Positions 1-6,562 are shown, counted from the first letter of the stretch. The stretch: DNA of 8,030 bases from an uncultured Clostridia bacterium (GCA_945788455.1 CALZMC010000017.1:1-8030); one strand, 5' to 3'. Numbers and translations: made by a program. The notes: generated from the sequence alone by a model not told the origin.

Positions 1-19
1 GTCCACATTAGAAATTTGC

Positions 20-44
20 GTTAACATTTTTGTTGCCTGTTAAC
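20..44. repeat. Short inverted repeat (GTTAACA / TGTTAAC)
   Basis: GTTAACA at 20-26 is the reverse complement of TGTTAAC at 38-44, with an 11-base spacer. It sits just before the terminator at 51-79. It could be a protein site or a weak hairpin near the 3' end of an upstream transcript. No coding region can be assigned in 1-50: all three + frames stop within the first 43 bases, so at most a few C-terminal codons of an upstream gene could be here. The repeat is visible; any role is guesswork. Confidence 0.3.
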
Positions 45-50
45 AATGAA

Positions 51-79
51 AGCGGATACGATTGTATCTGCTCTTTTTT
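51..79 (+). terminator. Rho-independent terminator of an upstream unit
   Basis: AGCGGATAC (51-59) pairs with GTATCTGCT (64-72) to give a 9-bp stem with one G-U pair and a GATT tetraloop. A C and six T follow at 74-79. This is a textbook intrinsic terminator on the + strand. It should end transcription from a gene lying left of the window and so insulate the ABC transporter operon that follows. Confidence 0.85.
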
Positions 80-125
80 ATTTTACGGTGGGATTTATTA
101 TACTTATTAAATTAAAGTATTATGA

Positions 126-154
126 TTGACTATGACGGTATTAAATGCTAAAAT
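126..154 (+). promoter_or_regulatory. Sigma-A type promoter of the ABC transporter/GH5 operon
   Basis: The -35 box TTGACT (126-131, 5 of 6 consensus) is separated by 17 bp from the -10 box TAAAAT (149-154, 5 of 6). A TG at 146-147 makes an extended -10. Transcription would start near 161, leaving a leader of about 80 bases before the GTG start at 241. In that leader TATGCC (172-177) can pair with GGCATA (196-201), and GACT (167-170) can pair with AGTC (192-195). Confidence 0.75.
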
Positions 155-225
155 CAATTTGCGAATGACTTTATGCCTTATTAATTGGTTGAGTCGGCAT
201 ATATCATAGACGAAAAAGAAGTCCG

Positions 226-243
226 AAGGGAGTGAAAAAAGTG
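226..243 (+). promoter_or_regulatory. Ribosome binding site that decides the ABC transporter start
   Basis: The Shine-Dalgarno AAGGGAG covers 226-232. The first in-frame GTG, at 232, overlaps the last base of this motif and cannot use it. The second GTG, at 241, lies 8 bases beyond the GGAG core, an ideal distance, so 241 is taken as the start codon. Confidence 0.7.
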
Positions 244-2019
244 GATATTAACGAAAGCGAAAAGCAGTACGAGGGCTATTTTAAGGCAGGAAAAAATAAT
301 GCATTAAAAACGCTCTGTGCAATTTACAAGGGGAGCAGTATGAAGATTTTACTTTCCTCTGTATGCTTTGCAATTAAGCATTCTCCTGTGTGGTTACTCC
401 CGATTATTACTGCAAATCTAATAAATTTCGCTGCGTCATCAACTCCTCAGGATAAAACAAAAATCATTATAAATGCCGTTGCTTTCGGTGTGCTGTTAAT
501 AATAAATGTGCCGCTTAATTATTTGCACGTTCACTTTTATTCTTCGTCAATACGAGATGCCGAGGCAGGACTTCGACTTGCTCTCGTTTCAAAAATTCAA
601 CAGCTTTCTATTCGCTATCACAAAAGTGTAGAAAACGGCAGACTTCAGGCGAAGCTGATGCGTGATGTTGAGCAGTTTCAGATGCTTTCCGAACAGCTTT
701 TTGTTAACCTGTTAATGTTCGTTTTGACGATAATTGTTACAATTTCCGTAACGCTTTCAAAAAGCCTTATCGTTTTTGGATTTTTTCTTGTTTCAATTCC
801 TGTTGCAGTCTTTGTTACACTGCTGTTTAGGAAAAAAATTCGCCTGAAAAACAAGCTTTTCAGGAATGAAATGGAAAATGCCGGTGCAAAAATGATTGAA
901 ATGGTTGAGCTTGTTCCTGTTTCGAGAGCTCACTCACTTGAAAATTGGGAGCTTGGCAGAATGGAAAAGCAAATCAACAACGTAAAGGACAAGGGCTATT
1001 CGCTCGATACCTTTCAGGCACTTTTCGGCTCTGTATCGTGGCTTACATTTCAGCTTCTTCAGCTTAGCTGTCTTGTTTTTACTGCCATTCTTGCATTTAA
1101 AAAGAAAATTCCTGTCGGCGATGTTGTGCTTTATCAAAGCTATTTTTCTGCTATCGTTGGAAATATTACTGCGCTGATAACACTTATCCCGATTCTTTCA
1201 AAGGGAATGGAGTCACTTTCGTCTATCGGCGAGCTTCTTCTTGAGGATGATATAGAAAACAACGAGGGAAAATACAAAATGAAGGCACTAAACGGAGAAT
1301 ACTCGTTTGAAAATGTCAGCTTTCATTATGATGATGATAACCAAAAGGATGTACTGAAAAATTTCAGCCTTAACGTTAAGGCAGGAGAAACGATTGCACT
1401 CGTAGGAGAAAGCGGTGCAGGAAAGTCAACGATTTTAAATCTCGTTATCGGGTTCGATTTGCCGGTCAGCGGTGTGTTAAAAATTGACGGTCGTGACATA
1501 AGCGAAATTGATTTGAGGTCATACCGTTCGCATATTGCTGTCGTTTTGCAAAATCCTATAATCTTTAACGGAACTATAAGAGAAAACATAACATACGGCT
1601 TGACGAATGTAAGCCAAAAGGAAATTGACAAGGTTGTTAAAGCAACGTTGCTTGATGATTTAATCAGTGAGCTTGACGGCGGACTTGACGCAAAGCTTAG
1701 CGAGCACGGCTCAAATTTAAGCGGAGGACAAAGACAAAGAATATCAATCGCAAGGGCACTTATAAGAAATCCGCAGGTAATTGTTCTTGACGAGGCAACC
1801 TCGGCGCTTGACTCGGTTTCGGAAATGAAAATCAAAAAAGCTCTTGATAATCTTACAAAGGACAGAACAACCTTTGTTGTTGCCCATAGGCTTTCTACAA
1901 TCCAAAATGCCGACAGAATTGCCGTAATAAAGGACGGCTGTTGTGCAGAAATCGGAACCTATGACGAGCTTATGGCTAAAAAGGGCGAATTTTATCAATT
2001 TAAAATTCTTCAGGCTTAA
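241..2019 (+). CDS. ABC exporter half-transporter (membrane domain fused to ATPase)
   Basis: This 592-residue protein has the layout of an MsbA/BmrA-type exporter: a six-helix membrane domain (about residues 30-325) followed by an ATPase domain (about 355-592). Every ATPase motif is present: Walker A GESGAGKST (389-397), Q-loop Gln 437, signature LSGGQ (493-497), Walker B ending in Asp 517 with catalytic Glu 518, and switch His 549 in AHRLST. It should therefore work as a homodimer that uses ATP to move a substrate out of the cytoplasm or across the membrane leaflets; no second half-transporter is visible. There is no N-terminal peptidase domain, so it is not a classic bacteriocin exporter. 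The GH5 glycosidase gene follows closely, with no terminator between, so the two are probably co-transcribed and the substrate may be a glycosylated compound. The substrate cannot be read from sequence. Confidence 0.93.
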   Translation: MDINESEKQYEGYFKAGKNNALKTLCAIYKGSSMKILLSSVCFAIKHSPVWLLPIITANLINFAASSTPQDKTKIIINAVAFGVLLIINVPLNYLHVHFYSSSIRDAEAGLRLALVSKIQQLSIRYHKSVENGRLQAKLMRDVEQFQMLSEQLFVNLLMFVLTIIVTISVTLSKSLIVFGFFLVSIPVAVFVTLLFRKKIRLKNKLFRNEMENAGAKMIEMVELVPVSRAHSLENWELGRMEKQINNVKDKGYSLDTFQALFGSVSWLTFQLLQLSCLVFTAILAFKKKIPVGDVVLYQSYFSAIVGNITALITLIPILSKGMESLSSIGELLLEDDIENNEGKYKMKALNGEYSFENVSFHYDDDNQKDVLKNFSLNVKAGETIALVGESGAGKSTILNLVIGFDLPVSGVLKIDGRDISEIDLRSYRSHIAVVLQNPIIFNGTIRENITYGLTNVSQKEIDKVVKATLLDDLISELDGGLDAKLSEHGSNLSGGQRQRISIARALIRNPQVIVLDEATSALDSVSEMKIKKALDNLTKDRTTFVVAHRLSTIQNADRIAVIKDGCCAEIGTYDELMAKKGEFYQFKILQA

Positions 2020-2036
2020 TGCCGAAAGGAAATTTT

Positions 2037-3455
2037 ATGAGCAAGTTTTATTGTGATAATTGTGTTATCAGAGATGAATACGGCAGAGAAAGAATATTTA
2101 GGGGAATAAATGCCTGTATAAAATCACATCATCTTAATCCTAAGGTTATTGACAAAGCCTTTGATGATGACTATTTTGACGGAATAAAAAAAATCGGCAC
2201 TAACATCATAAGGCTCGGTATAACCTGGGCACTCGTTGAGCCGGAGGAAAACAAATATAACATCAAGGTTATCGAAGCCTACAAGCGATTTGTCAAAAGG
2301 TGTGAGGACGAGGGAATATACGTTGTTCTTGATATGCATCAGGATTTATTTTCTCACAAATTTTTCGGAGACGGAGCACCTGAATGGGTTATTGACAAAA
2401 GTCTAAAGGGCGAAAAGTATCTTGCTATTTGGGCAGAGGGCTACTTTTATATGAACAGTGTTCAAAGAGCCTTTAATGATTTTTGGACAAACAAAGACGG
2501 CATACAGGATAAATTTGTAAGAATGTGGAAATTCTTTTCAAATGAGTTTAAGGACTGCAAAAATGTGATAGGTCTTGACTATCTAAATGAGCCTTATGTT
2601 CACAAAAACGGCAGAGCAATATTCCTAAGTATTTTGGAAAATACTATAAAAATCGTGTACGGTAAGGATATCAGGCTTGAACGATTCTATAAAAAGAATG
2701 ACCGCATCGGATTTTTGAGAATGGCTTTAAGACTTGCCGGAGTTATCAAAACTCCAAAGCGTGTCGAAAAGCTTCTTGAAGTGATGGACAACTATGATAA
2801 TTTCAAAAAAGCGACAAGCGGTCTTGAAAAATACACTCAAGAATTTAACGAAAAATATTATCAAAGCTTTTTTGACAGGCTTTGTAAGGAGGCTTCGCTT
2901 GACGGAAGGTTTAATCTTTTTGAGCATAATTATTATTCGAATCTCGGTATTGAGTTTGAGATAAGCACAAAGAAAAATGATGTTTACTCTCCGCACGCGT
3001 ATGATATTTTTATTGATTCTGCACTCTATGACAAGTATTCAAGTAACGAAAGAATAAAGGTAATAATTGACGGAATTACAGAAAACCAGAAGAAAATGCA
3101 GGTTCCTGTGATTTTTGGAGAATGGGGTGGAAGTGCGCCCTCAGGCGACAACTGGATTAAGCATATTGAATATGTTTCATCACTACTTGAGGAGAGGCAT
3201 TGGAGCAGTATGTACTGGGCATTTAATTATAAAAAGGAAAAGCACGTAAATGCACTCAACACACCGTATCCGATAGCAGTATGCGGAGATATTATTGAAA
3301 TGAAAACAGACAGAGCCTCAAGGAAATTTACACTAAAATGGACTCAAAATACTGATTTTGACGAGAATGTCAAGACAGAGGTTTATGTTCCTGACAGGAA
3401 TATCGTAAAATTCGACTCTCATAAGGGCTTGAATGAAATAACAATAGAATACTAA
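2037..3455 (+). CDS. GH5-family glycosidase, endoglycoceramidase-like
   Basis: This 472-residue TIM-barrel hydrolase shows the GH5 landmarks in order: FRGIN near residue 20, NIIRLGITW (56-64), DMHQD (99-103), GDGAPEW (111-117), LNEP with acid/base Glu 185, HAYD (320-323) and GEWG with nucleophile Glu 362. DMHQD, GAPEW and the following RAFNDFW stretch are characteristic of endoglycoceramidases and related glucosylceramidase-like GH5 enzymes rather than of cellulases. A helical, Lys-rich stretch of about 75 residues (190-265) follows strand 4, and a small beta domain likely closes the C-terminus. There is no signal peptide, membrane segment or carbohydrate-binding module, so the enzyme is predicted to be cytoplasmic, unlike the secreted endoglycoceramidases described from actinobacteria. 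The start at 2037 is chosen because AAAGGA (2025-2030) lies 6 bases upstream; an ATG at 2019, overlapping the ABC stop codon, has no such site. A retaining beta-glycosidase is likely; the aglycone is unknown. Confidence 0.87.
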   Translation: MSKFYCDNCVIRDEYGRERIFRGINACIKSHHLNPKVIDKAFDDDYFDGIKKIGTNIIRLGITWALVEPEENKYNIKVIEAYKRFVKRCEDEGIYVVLDMHQDLFSHKFFGDGAPEWVIDKSLKGEKYLAIWAEGYFYMNSVQRAFNDFWTNKDGIQDKFVRMWKFFSNEFKDCKNVIGLDYLNEPYVHKNGRAIFLSILENTIKIVYGKDIRLERFYKKNDRIGFLRMALRLAGVIKTPKRVEKLLEVMDNYDNFKKATSGLEKYTQEFNEKYYQSFFDRLCKEASLDGRFNLFEHNYYSNLGIEFEISTKKNDVYSPHAYDIFIDSALYDKYSSNERIKVIIDGITENQKKMQVPVIFGEWGGSAPSGDNWIKHIEYVSSLLEERHWSSMYWAFNYKKEKHVNALNTPYPIAVCGDIIEMKTDRASRKFTLKWTQNTDFDENVKTEVYVPDRNIVKFDSHKGLNEITIEY

Positions 3456-3509
3456 GATGAACAAAAAGACCGGTAGATAATAAAGGATACGCATAAATAA
3501 ACATAAATA

Positions 3510-3538
3510 TAGACATAATTCGACAATAGTGCTATAAT
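3510..3538 (+). promoter_or_regulatory. Strong sigma-A promoter of the exported-protein gene
   Basis: The -35 box TAGACA (3510-3515, 5 of 6) is followed after exactly 17 bp by a perfect TATAAT (3533-3538), with TG at 3530-3531 making an extended -10. Transcription should begin near 3545, giving a leader of only about 20 bases that carries a full GAGGAGG (3554-3560). The 106-bp gap after the GH5 gene shows no terminator, so some read-through from the upstream operon is possible. Confidence 0.8.
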
Positions 3539-3567
3539 TGTGACATATTTTTTGAGGAGGTATGCGT

Positions 3568-4557
3568 ATGACAAGGATATATAATTTCTGTAAAAAAGCA
3601 ATGATTACAGCTACATATTTTATTATTTTCCTTGTTGTTGCATTAACTCCTATTAACGCTTGGGCACTTGATTATGACCTGTTAGAAAGCGAGTTTAACG
3701 GCTGGGCTGAGGTTGATGATGTTGTGCTTTATGATGATGCGGATTTATGCGGAAGCCTAAAGAAAATTATTGATGCAAAAAACGGCTGTGTTTATATCTA
3801 TTTTCAGCTGACTGACAATAGGATTAAAAACACACCGATAGAAAATTTGATAATTAATTTTACAGTAAAGAACAGCGAAAACAGCTATACCTTTAGTGTG
3901 AATAGAGACGGTATGCTCAACGAGGGTGCGAGAGAGAAAAAGGCGATTAAGCTTGCTCAAAACATTAATAAGAGAAGCACATATTTTTATGGCTTTATCG
4001 GCTTTGAGTTGACTCAAAGGAGCGACAGACGGCTTGATAACACTATCTCCTGCAGCTACTCAAACGGTATGAGCGAGGAATACTTTTTGCTAAAAAATGT
4101 TGGCTTAAATATGTATAGCGAGAACAAGACAGATGCCAAGAAATCGACTAAGAAAAATTCGACATCAAAAGCCGTAAAAGCATCTAAATCTCCAAGCAAG
4201 ACGAAAGCATCCTCTAATACAAAATTTGAGGGCGAGAATAAGTATCATACAAGCAGAAAAGATAATTATGCCGATAGTGAAAATTTTGATGATACAGATA
4301 ACATCGGCGAAGAATTAGATTTTAATCAAAGCTTTGCCAATACAGACGAGCAGGTGTTTACGAACAGCGAAATTAATGATTTTAAAGAAAGAAAAACTAA
4401 TGCCGAGCAGATGCTGAAAAGTGTTTCGATAGGCAGTGCATTTGTCGGCTCGTCTCTTATTATTTATGGTGTTATAATCAATGTTAAGGCATCAAAAATG
4501 AATAATATCTCAAGCTCGAACAAAGTAAATAGTGAAGAAAATGAGCTAAACGAATAA
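3568..4557 (+). CDS. Exported membrane-anchored protein of unknown function
   Basis: I do not recognise this 329-residue protein. It starts with a signal peptide (hydrophobic core about 12-30, likely cleavage after AWA at 31-33). A probably beta-rich domain follows (34-185), rich in alternating hydrophobic strands such as CVYIYFQL and NLIINFTV and holding Cys 61, 74 and 162. Next come a Lys/Ser/Thr-rich low-complexity linker (about 186-215), an acidic Asn/Asp-rich stretch (220-275), one C-terminal membrane helix (about 285-306) and a short polar tail. This predicts a domain displayed outside the cell on a long flexible stalk and held by one helix. The globular part loosely recalls beta-sandwich sugar-binding modules, but that is only a resemblance. 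The start at 3568 is chosen because GAGGAGG (3554-3560) is 7 bases away; the ATG at 3562 is 1 base away. The gene has its own promoter and ends in a terminator that overlaps its stop codon. Confidence 0.85.
   Translation: MTRIYNFCKKAMITATYFIIFLVVALTPINAWALDYDLLESEFNGWAEVDDVVLYDDADLCGSLKKIIDAKNGCVYIYFQLTDNRIKNTPIENLIINFTVKNSENSYTFSVNRDGMLNEGAREKKAIKLAQNINKRSTYFYGFIGFELTQRSDRRLDNTISCSYSNGMSEEYFLLKNVGLNMYSENKTDAKKSTKKNSTSKAVKASKSPSKTKASSNTKFEGENKYHTSRKDNYADSENFDDTDNIGEELDFNQSFANTDEQVFTNSEINDFKERKTNAEQMLKSVSIGSAFVGSSLIIYGVIINVKASKMNNISSSNKVNSEENELNE
4470..4478 (+). promoter_or_regulatory. Possible extended -10 promoter inside the exported-protein gene
   Basis: TGTTATAAT is a perfect -10 with the extended TG, lying within the last 90 bases of the exported-protein gene. 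No -35 box is recognisable at the proper distance. If active, it would start a corA transcript near 4485 with a leader of about 125 bases that contains the whole hairpin at 4556-4605. The motif also encodes part of the membrane helix, so it may be chance. Confidence 0.25.
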
Positions 4558-4609
4558 ACCACCTAATATTTTTAGCAATAAGGCTAAAGATAATTTAGGT
4601 GGTTTTTTT
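4556..4609 (+). terminator. Bipartite terminator overlapping a stop codon and the corA start region
   Basis: AAACCACCTAA (4556-4566) pairs perfectly with TTAGGTGGTTT (4595-4605), an 11-bp outer stem. Inside it TTTAGC (4571-4576) pairs with GCTAAA (4583-4588), a 6-bp inner stem with an AATAAG loop. T tract 4603-4609 ends directly at the corA ATG (4610). The 5' arm begins inside the TAA stop (4555-4557) of the exported-protein gene. The 3' arm contains AGGTGG, the only plausible ribosome binding site of corA. The structure may therefore act as terminator, attenuator and translation lock at once. Confidence 0.85.
4597..4602 (+). promoter_or_regulatory. corA ribosome binding site buried in the terminator stem
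   Basis: AGGTGG lies 7 bases before the ATG at 4610, with only T residues between. Each of its six bases pairs with CCACCT (4559-4564) in the terminator. Translation of corA would need the stem to be opened, for example by a ribosome finishing the upstream gene, or a transcript that starts inside the hairpin. Confidence 0.7.
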
Positions 4610-5512
4610 ATGTTTTATCAGCTTGACGATGAAATTGTGTCGGTCGAATATGACGATATAAAAGATAATGCATTGGTGCTCGGCTTTGTGACAATTCAGG
4701 AGCTTGAAAAGGTGTACAGGCATTTTGATTTGCCACTTCAGGCTGTTGAGCTTTGCAAGAATAATCAAAACGGCTTTTCAAACAGCGCAAGAGCATTTGA
4801 CAGATGCACGTTTGTAAAAATCAGCTATGACAGCACTATCGCAATGCTGATACAAAAAAATATGATTATCCTTGTCAGCATTGATGATAAGGGGTGCATT
4901 AACAGAGATATTTTTATGAATACGGTGTCAAGAATACAAACGGATAACGCAAGTGTCGGAAGACTTGTTATGATGCTTTTTGATTCTATTGTCAAAAATG
5001 ATGCCGAAAAGCTTGGGAATATAAGAGCGGGCATTTCGGCCTTAGAGGAGGATGTGATTAAGAGTAAGGCTGACGAAAAATTTAATATAAGGCTACTTGA
5101 AATAAAAAAGAAAATTCACGGTATCAGGCATTTTTATGAAGGGCTGATTGATATTTTGGAAATGCTTGAGGATAACGAAAACGAGATTTTTGAGGCTGAA
5201 ATTCATTTTAGTAATTTTAGAAATAAAATTTCGAGGCTAAAGAGTGATACAGATATTTTGACCGATAGTGTTGTTCATCTTTGGGATGCATACCAAACAT
5301 TTATGGAAATTCAACTAAACGGCACAATGAAGGTTTTTACACTTGTTACTACTGTGTTTTTTCCGTTAACCGTTATAGTCGGTTGGTACGGTATGAACTT
5401 TAGCTATATGCCGGAAATCAGGTGGAAGTACGGCTATATTTATGTAATATGTCTTAGCGTTACGGTAATAGCTTTGCTGATATATTGGTTTAAAAAGAAA
5501 AGGTGGATATAG
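4610..5512 (+). CDS. corA: CorA-family divalent cation transporter
   Basis: This 300-residue protein has the CorA layout: a soluble N-terminal domain (1 to about 130), long charged helices (about 130-240) that form the funnel and stalk, and two C-terminal membrane helices (about 241-260 and 274-293). The defining YGMNF motif sits at 260-264, followed by a short outer loop with MPE and a basic tail KKKR. CorA proteins form homopentamers in the cell membrane that let Mg2+ (sometimes Co2+ or Ni2+) in and close when cytoplasmic Mg2+ is high. The size fits the short bacterial CorA group. The start codon touches the T tract of the terminator above, and its ribosome binding site is inside that hairpin. 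Metal choice is not decided by sequence alone; Mg2+ is the default for a GMN-containing member. Confidence 0.92.
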   Translation: MFYQLDDEIVSVEYDDIKDNALVLGFVTIQELEKVYRHFDLPLQAVELCKNNQNGFSNSARAFDRCTFVKISYDSTIAMLIQKNMIILVSIDDKGCINRDIFMNTVSRIQTDNASVGRLVMMLFDSIVKNDAEKLGNIRAGISALEEDVIKSKADEKFNIRLLEIKKKIHGIRHFYEGLIDILEMLEDNENEIFEAEIHFSNFRNKISRLKSDTDILTDSVVHLWDAYQTFMEIQLNGTMKVFTLVTTVFFPLTVIVGWYGMNFSYMPEIRWKYGYIYVICLSVTVIALLIYWFKKKRWI

Positions 5513-5716
5513 AGCTTTATAATAATTTTACGGTAACGAAAAATAATAGATTTATAGCCTGTAAAAAATTGCAAAAGTAAATGGTTTTTGTGACCGATAT
5601 TTTGGAGTTTTATAGCAAAACGGTCAAAAACAGTCACGAGATACCCGAATTATATACACATTACCCAACTGAAAACGGCTTTTATACTCCATATTCACGA
5701 ATTTATTTGAATGATA
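5513..5716. other. Intergenic stretch between corA and the fru promoter, with a hairpin
   Basis: No convincing gene is seen here. TGACCG (5591-5596) pairs with CGGTCA (5621-5626), and TTTTG (5600-5604) with CAAAA (5616-5620), which together make a long hairpin. An alternative pairing GTGAC (5590-5594) with GTCAC (5633-5637) excludes the first stem. No T tract follows on either strand, so it is not an ordinary terminator, and corA has no clear terminator of its own. TTTATAGC occurs twice (5551-5558 and 5609-5616). A 47-codon open frame at 5581-5724 lacks a ribosome binding site. Confidence 0.45.
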
Positions 5717-5746
5717 TTGACTGAAAATGATTTCTTTTGGTATAAT
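5717..5746 (+). promoter_or_regulatory. Sigma-A promoter of the fruRKA operon
   Basis: TTGACT (5717-5722, 5 of 6) and a perfect TATAAT (5741-5746) are 18 bp apart, with TG at 5738-5739 forming an extended -10. The start point would be near 5753, giving a leader of about 63 bases before the fruR ATG. This is among the strongest promoters in the window, as expected for an operon kept off by a repressor. Confidence 0.82.
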
Positions 5747-5768
5747 GAGGGTGCAAAGAAAAGCAGAG

Positions 5769-5795
5769 AAATCTGCAAGAGTATTTTGCAATTTT
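5769..5795. promoter_or_regulatory. Candidate FruR operator palindrome in the fru leader
   Basis: TGCAA (5774-5778) and TTGCA (5786-5790) form an inverted repeat with 7 bases between, flanked by AAA (5769-5771) and TTT (5793-5795) in mirror positions. A third TGCAA is at 5752-5756. The site lies about 20-40 bases after the predicted transcription start, where a bound repressor would block the polymerase. DeoR-family repressors commonly control their own operon, so FruR is the natural binder. An overlapping GCAGA-GAAA-TCTGC hairpin (5763-5776) could form in the RNA instead. Confidence 0.4.
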
Positions 5796-5815
5796 ATTCT
5801 TAGGAGCAGATGCAT

Positions 5816-6562
5816 ATGCTTACTCAAGACAGGCAATCAAAAATATTATCAATACTAAACGAGCAGGGGTCTGTTACGGTTTCGAGGCTTACTGAAATAT
5901 TAGAAACGAGTGAGTCAACCATAAGACGAGATTTAACGGCACTTGCAAGCGAGGGCAAGCTCAATAAGGTGCACGGAGGCGCAACTGCACTGAATCAGGA
6001 GTTTGTCAGATTTGAGGATAATATTGAGGAAAAGCTGACAAAGCATACAGAAGAAAAGCTGAAAATAGCTGAGTATGCCGCAAAGCAAATTCAAGACGAT
6101 GACTTTGTTTTTGTTGACGCAGGAACGTCAACCCTGCTTATGACGTCTTTTTTAAAGAACTCAAAGGCAACCTTTGTTACGAACGGTATCGAGCATGCAA
6201 AGCAGCTTGCAAGAAACGGATGCAAAACAATGGTTTTGGGCGGCGAGCTAAAGCAGTCAACAGAGGCGATTATCGGTCTTGTTGCCGCAACAAATTTGCA
6301 AAAATATTCCTTTACAAAGGCATTTATAGGAACTAACGGTATCAGCGAAAAGCAGGGCTTTACAACGCCCGATACCGAGGAGGCAATGCTAAAGGCTGTT
6401 GCTATCGAGCATAGCTTTATTGCCTATGTGCTTGCCGACTCGTCAAAGTTTGGAAAGGTTAGTGCCGTGACATTTGCTTCTATTGATGCCGCTTGTATTG
6501 TCACGGACAGCTGTGACAATGATAACATTAAAAAACGCACAGTTGTAAAAGAGGTGGTTTGA
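5816..6562 (+). CDS. fruR: DeoR-family transcriptional repressor of the fructose operon
   Basis: This 248-residue regulator has an N-terminal winged helix-turn-helix (about 4-57; recognition helix region SESTIRRDL, then GKLNKVHGGA) and a C-terminal DeoR sensor domain (about 75-232) with the sugar-phosphate pocket signatures VDAGTST (100-106), TNG near 124, IGTNGIS (171-177) and DSSKFG (208-213). Family members release DNA when they bind a phosphorylated sugar; fructose-1-phosphate, the FruA product and FruK substrate, is the expected inducer here. The stop codon overlaps the fruK start by one base, so repressor and kinase are co-translated. The start at 5816 is preferred because AGGAG (5802-5806) is 9 bases away, against 3 bases for the ATG at 5810. 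The MLTQDRQ beginning also matches the family. The name rests mainly on the operon context. Confidence 0.9.
   Translation: MLTQDRQSKILSILNEQGSVTVSRLTEILETSESTIRRDLTALASEGKLNKVHGGATALNQEFVRFEDNIEEKLTKHTEEKLKIAEYAAKQIQDDDFVFVDAGTSTLLMTSFLKNSKATFVTNGIEHAKQLARNGCKTMVLGGELKQSTEAIIGLVAATNLQKYSFTKAFIGTNGISEKQGFTTPDTEEAMLKAVAIEHSFIAYVLADSSKFGKVSAVTFASIDAACIVTDSCDNDNIKKRTVVKEVV

Noticed and set aside
232..240. Earlier GTG start for the ABC transporter
   Set aside because: This codon overlaps the ribosome binding site itself; the GTG at 241 has the correct spacing.
155..240. Known riboswitch class before the ABC transporter
   Set aside because: I see no recognisable conserved core of a described riboswitch, and no terminator/antiterminator pair in the leader.
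1326..1835. Open frame of 169 codons on the - strand inside the ABC transporter gene
   Set aside because: It lies opposite the highly conserved ATPase motifs, has no good ribosome binding site, and its Ser/Leu/Ile-rich product looks like a mirror of the + strand codon pattern. The other - strand frames in the window are rejected for the same reason.
5591..5630. Hairpin after corA as an intrinsic terminator
   Set aside because: The stem is followed by A residues on the + strand, and on the - strand there is no T run in the right place.
5670..5683. Possible catabolite (cre) box upstream of the fru promoter
   Set aside because: The left half TGAAAACG fits a cre site, but the right half mismatches at three key positions and the site is about 80 bases before the start point. 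Support is too weak to list as a feature.
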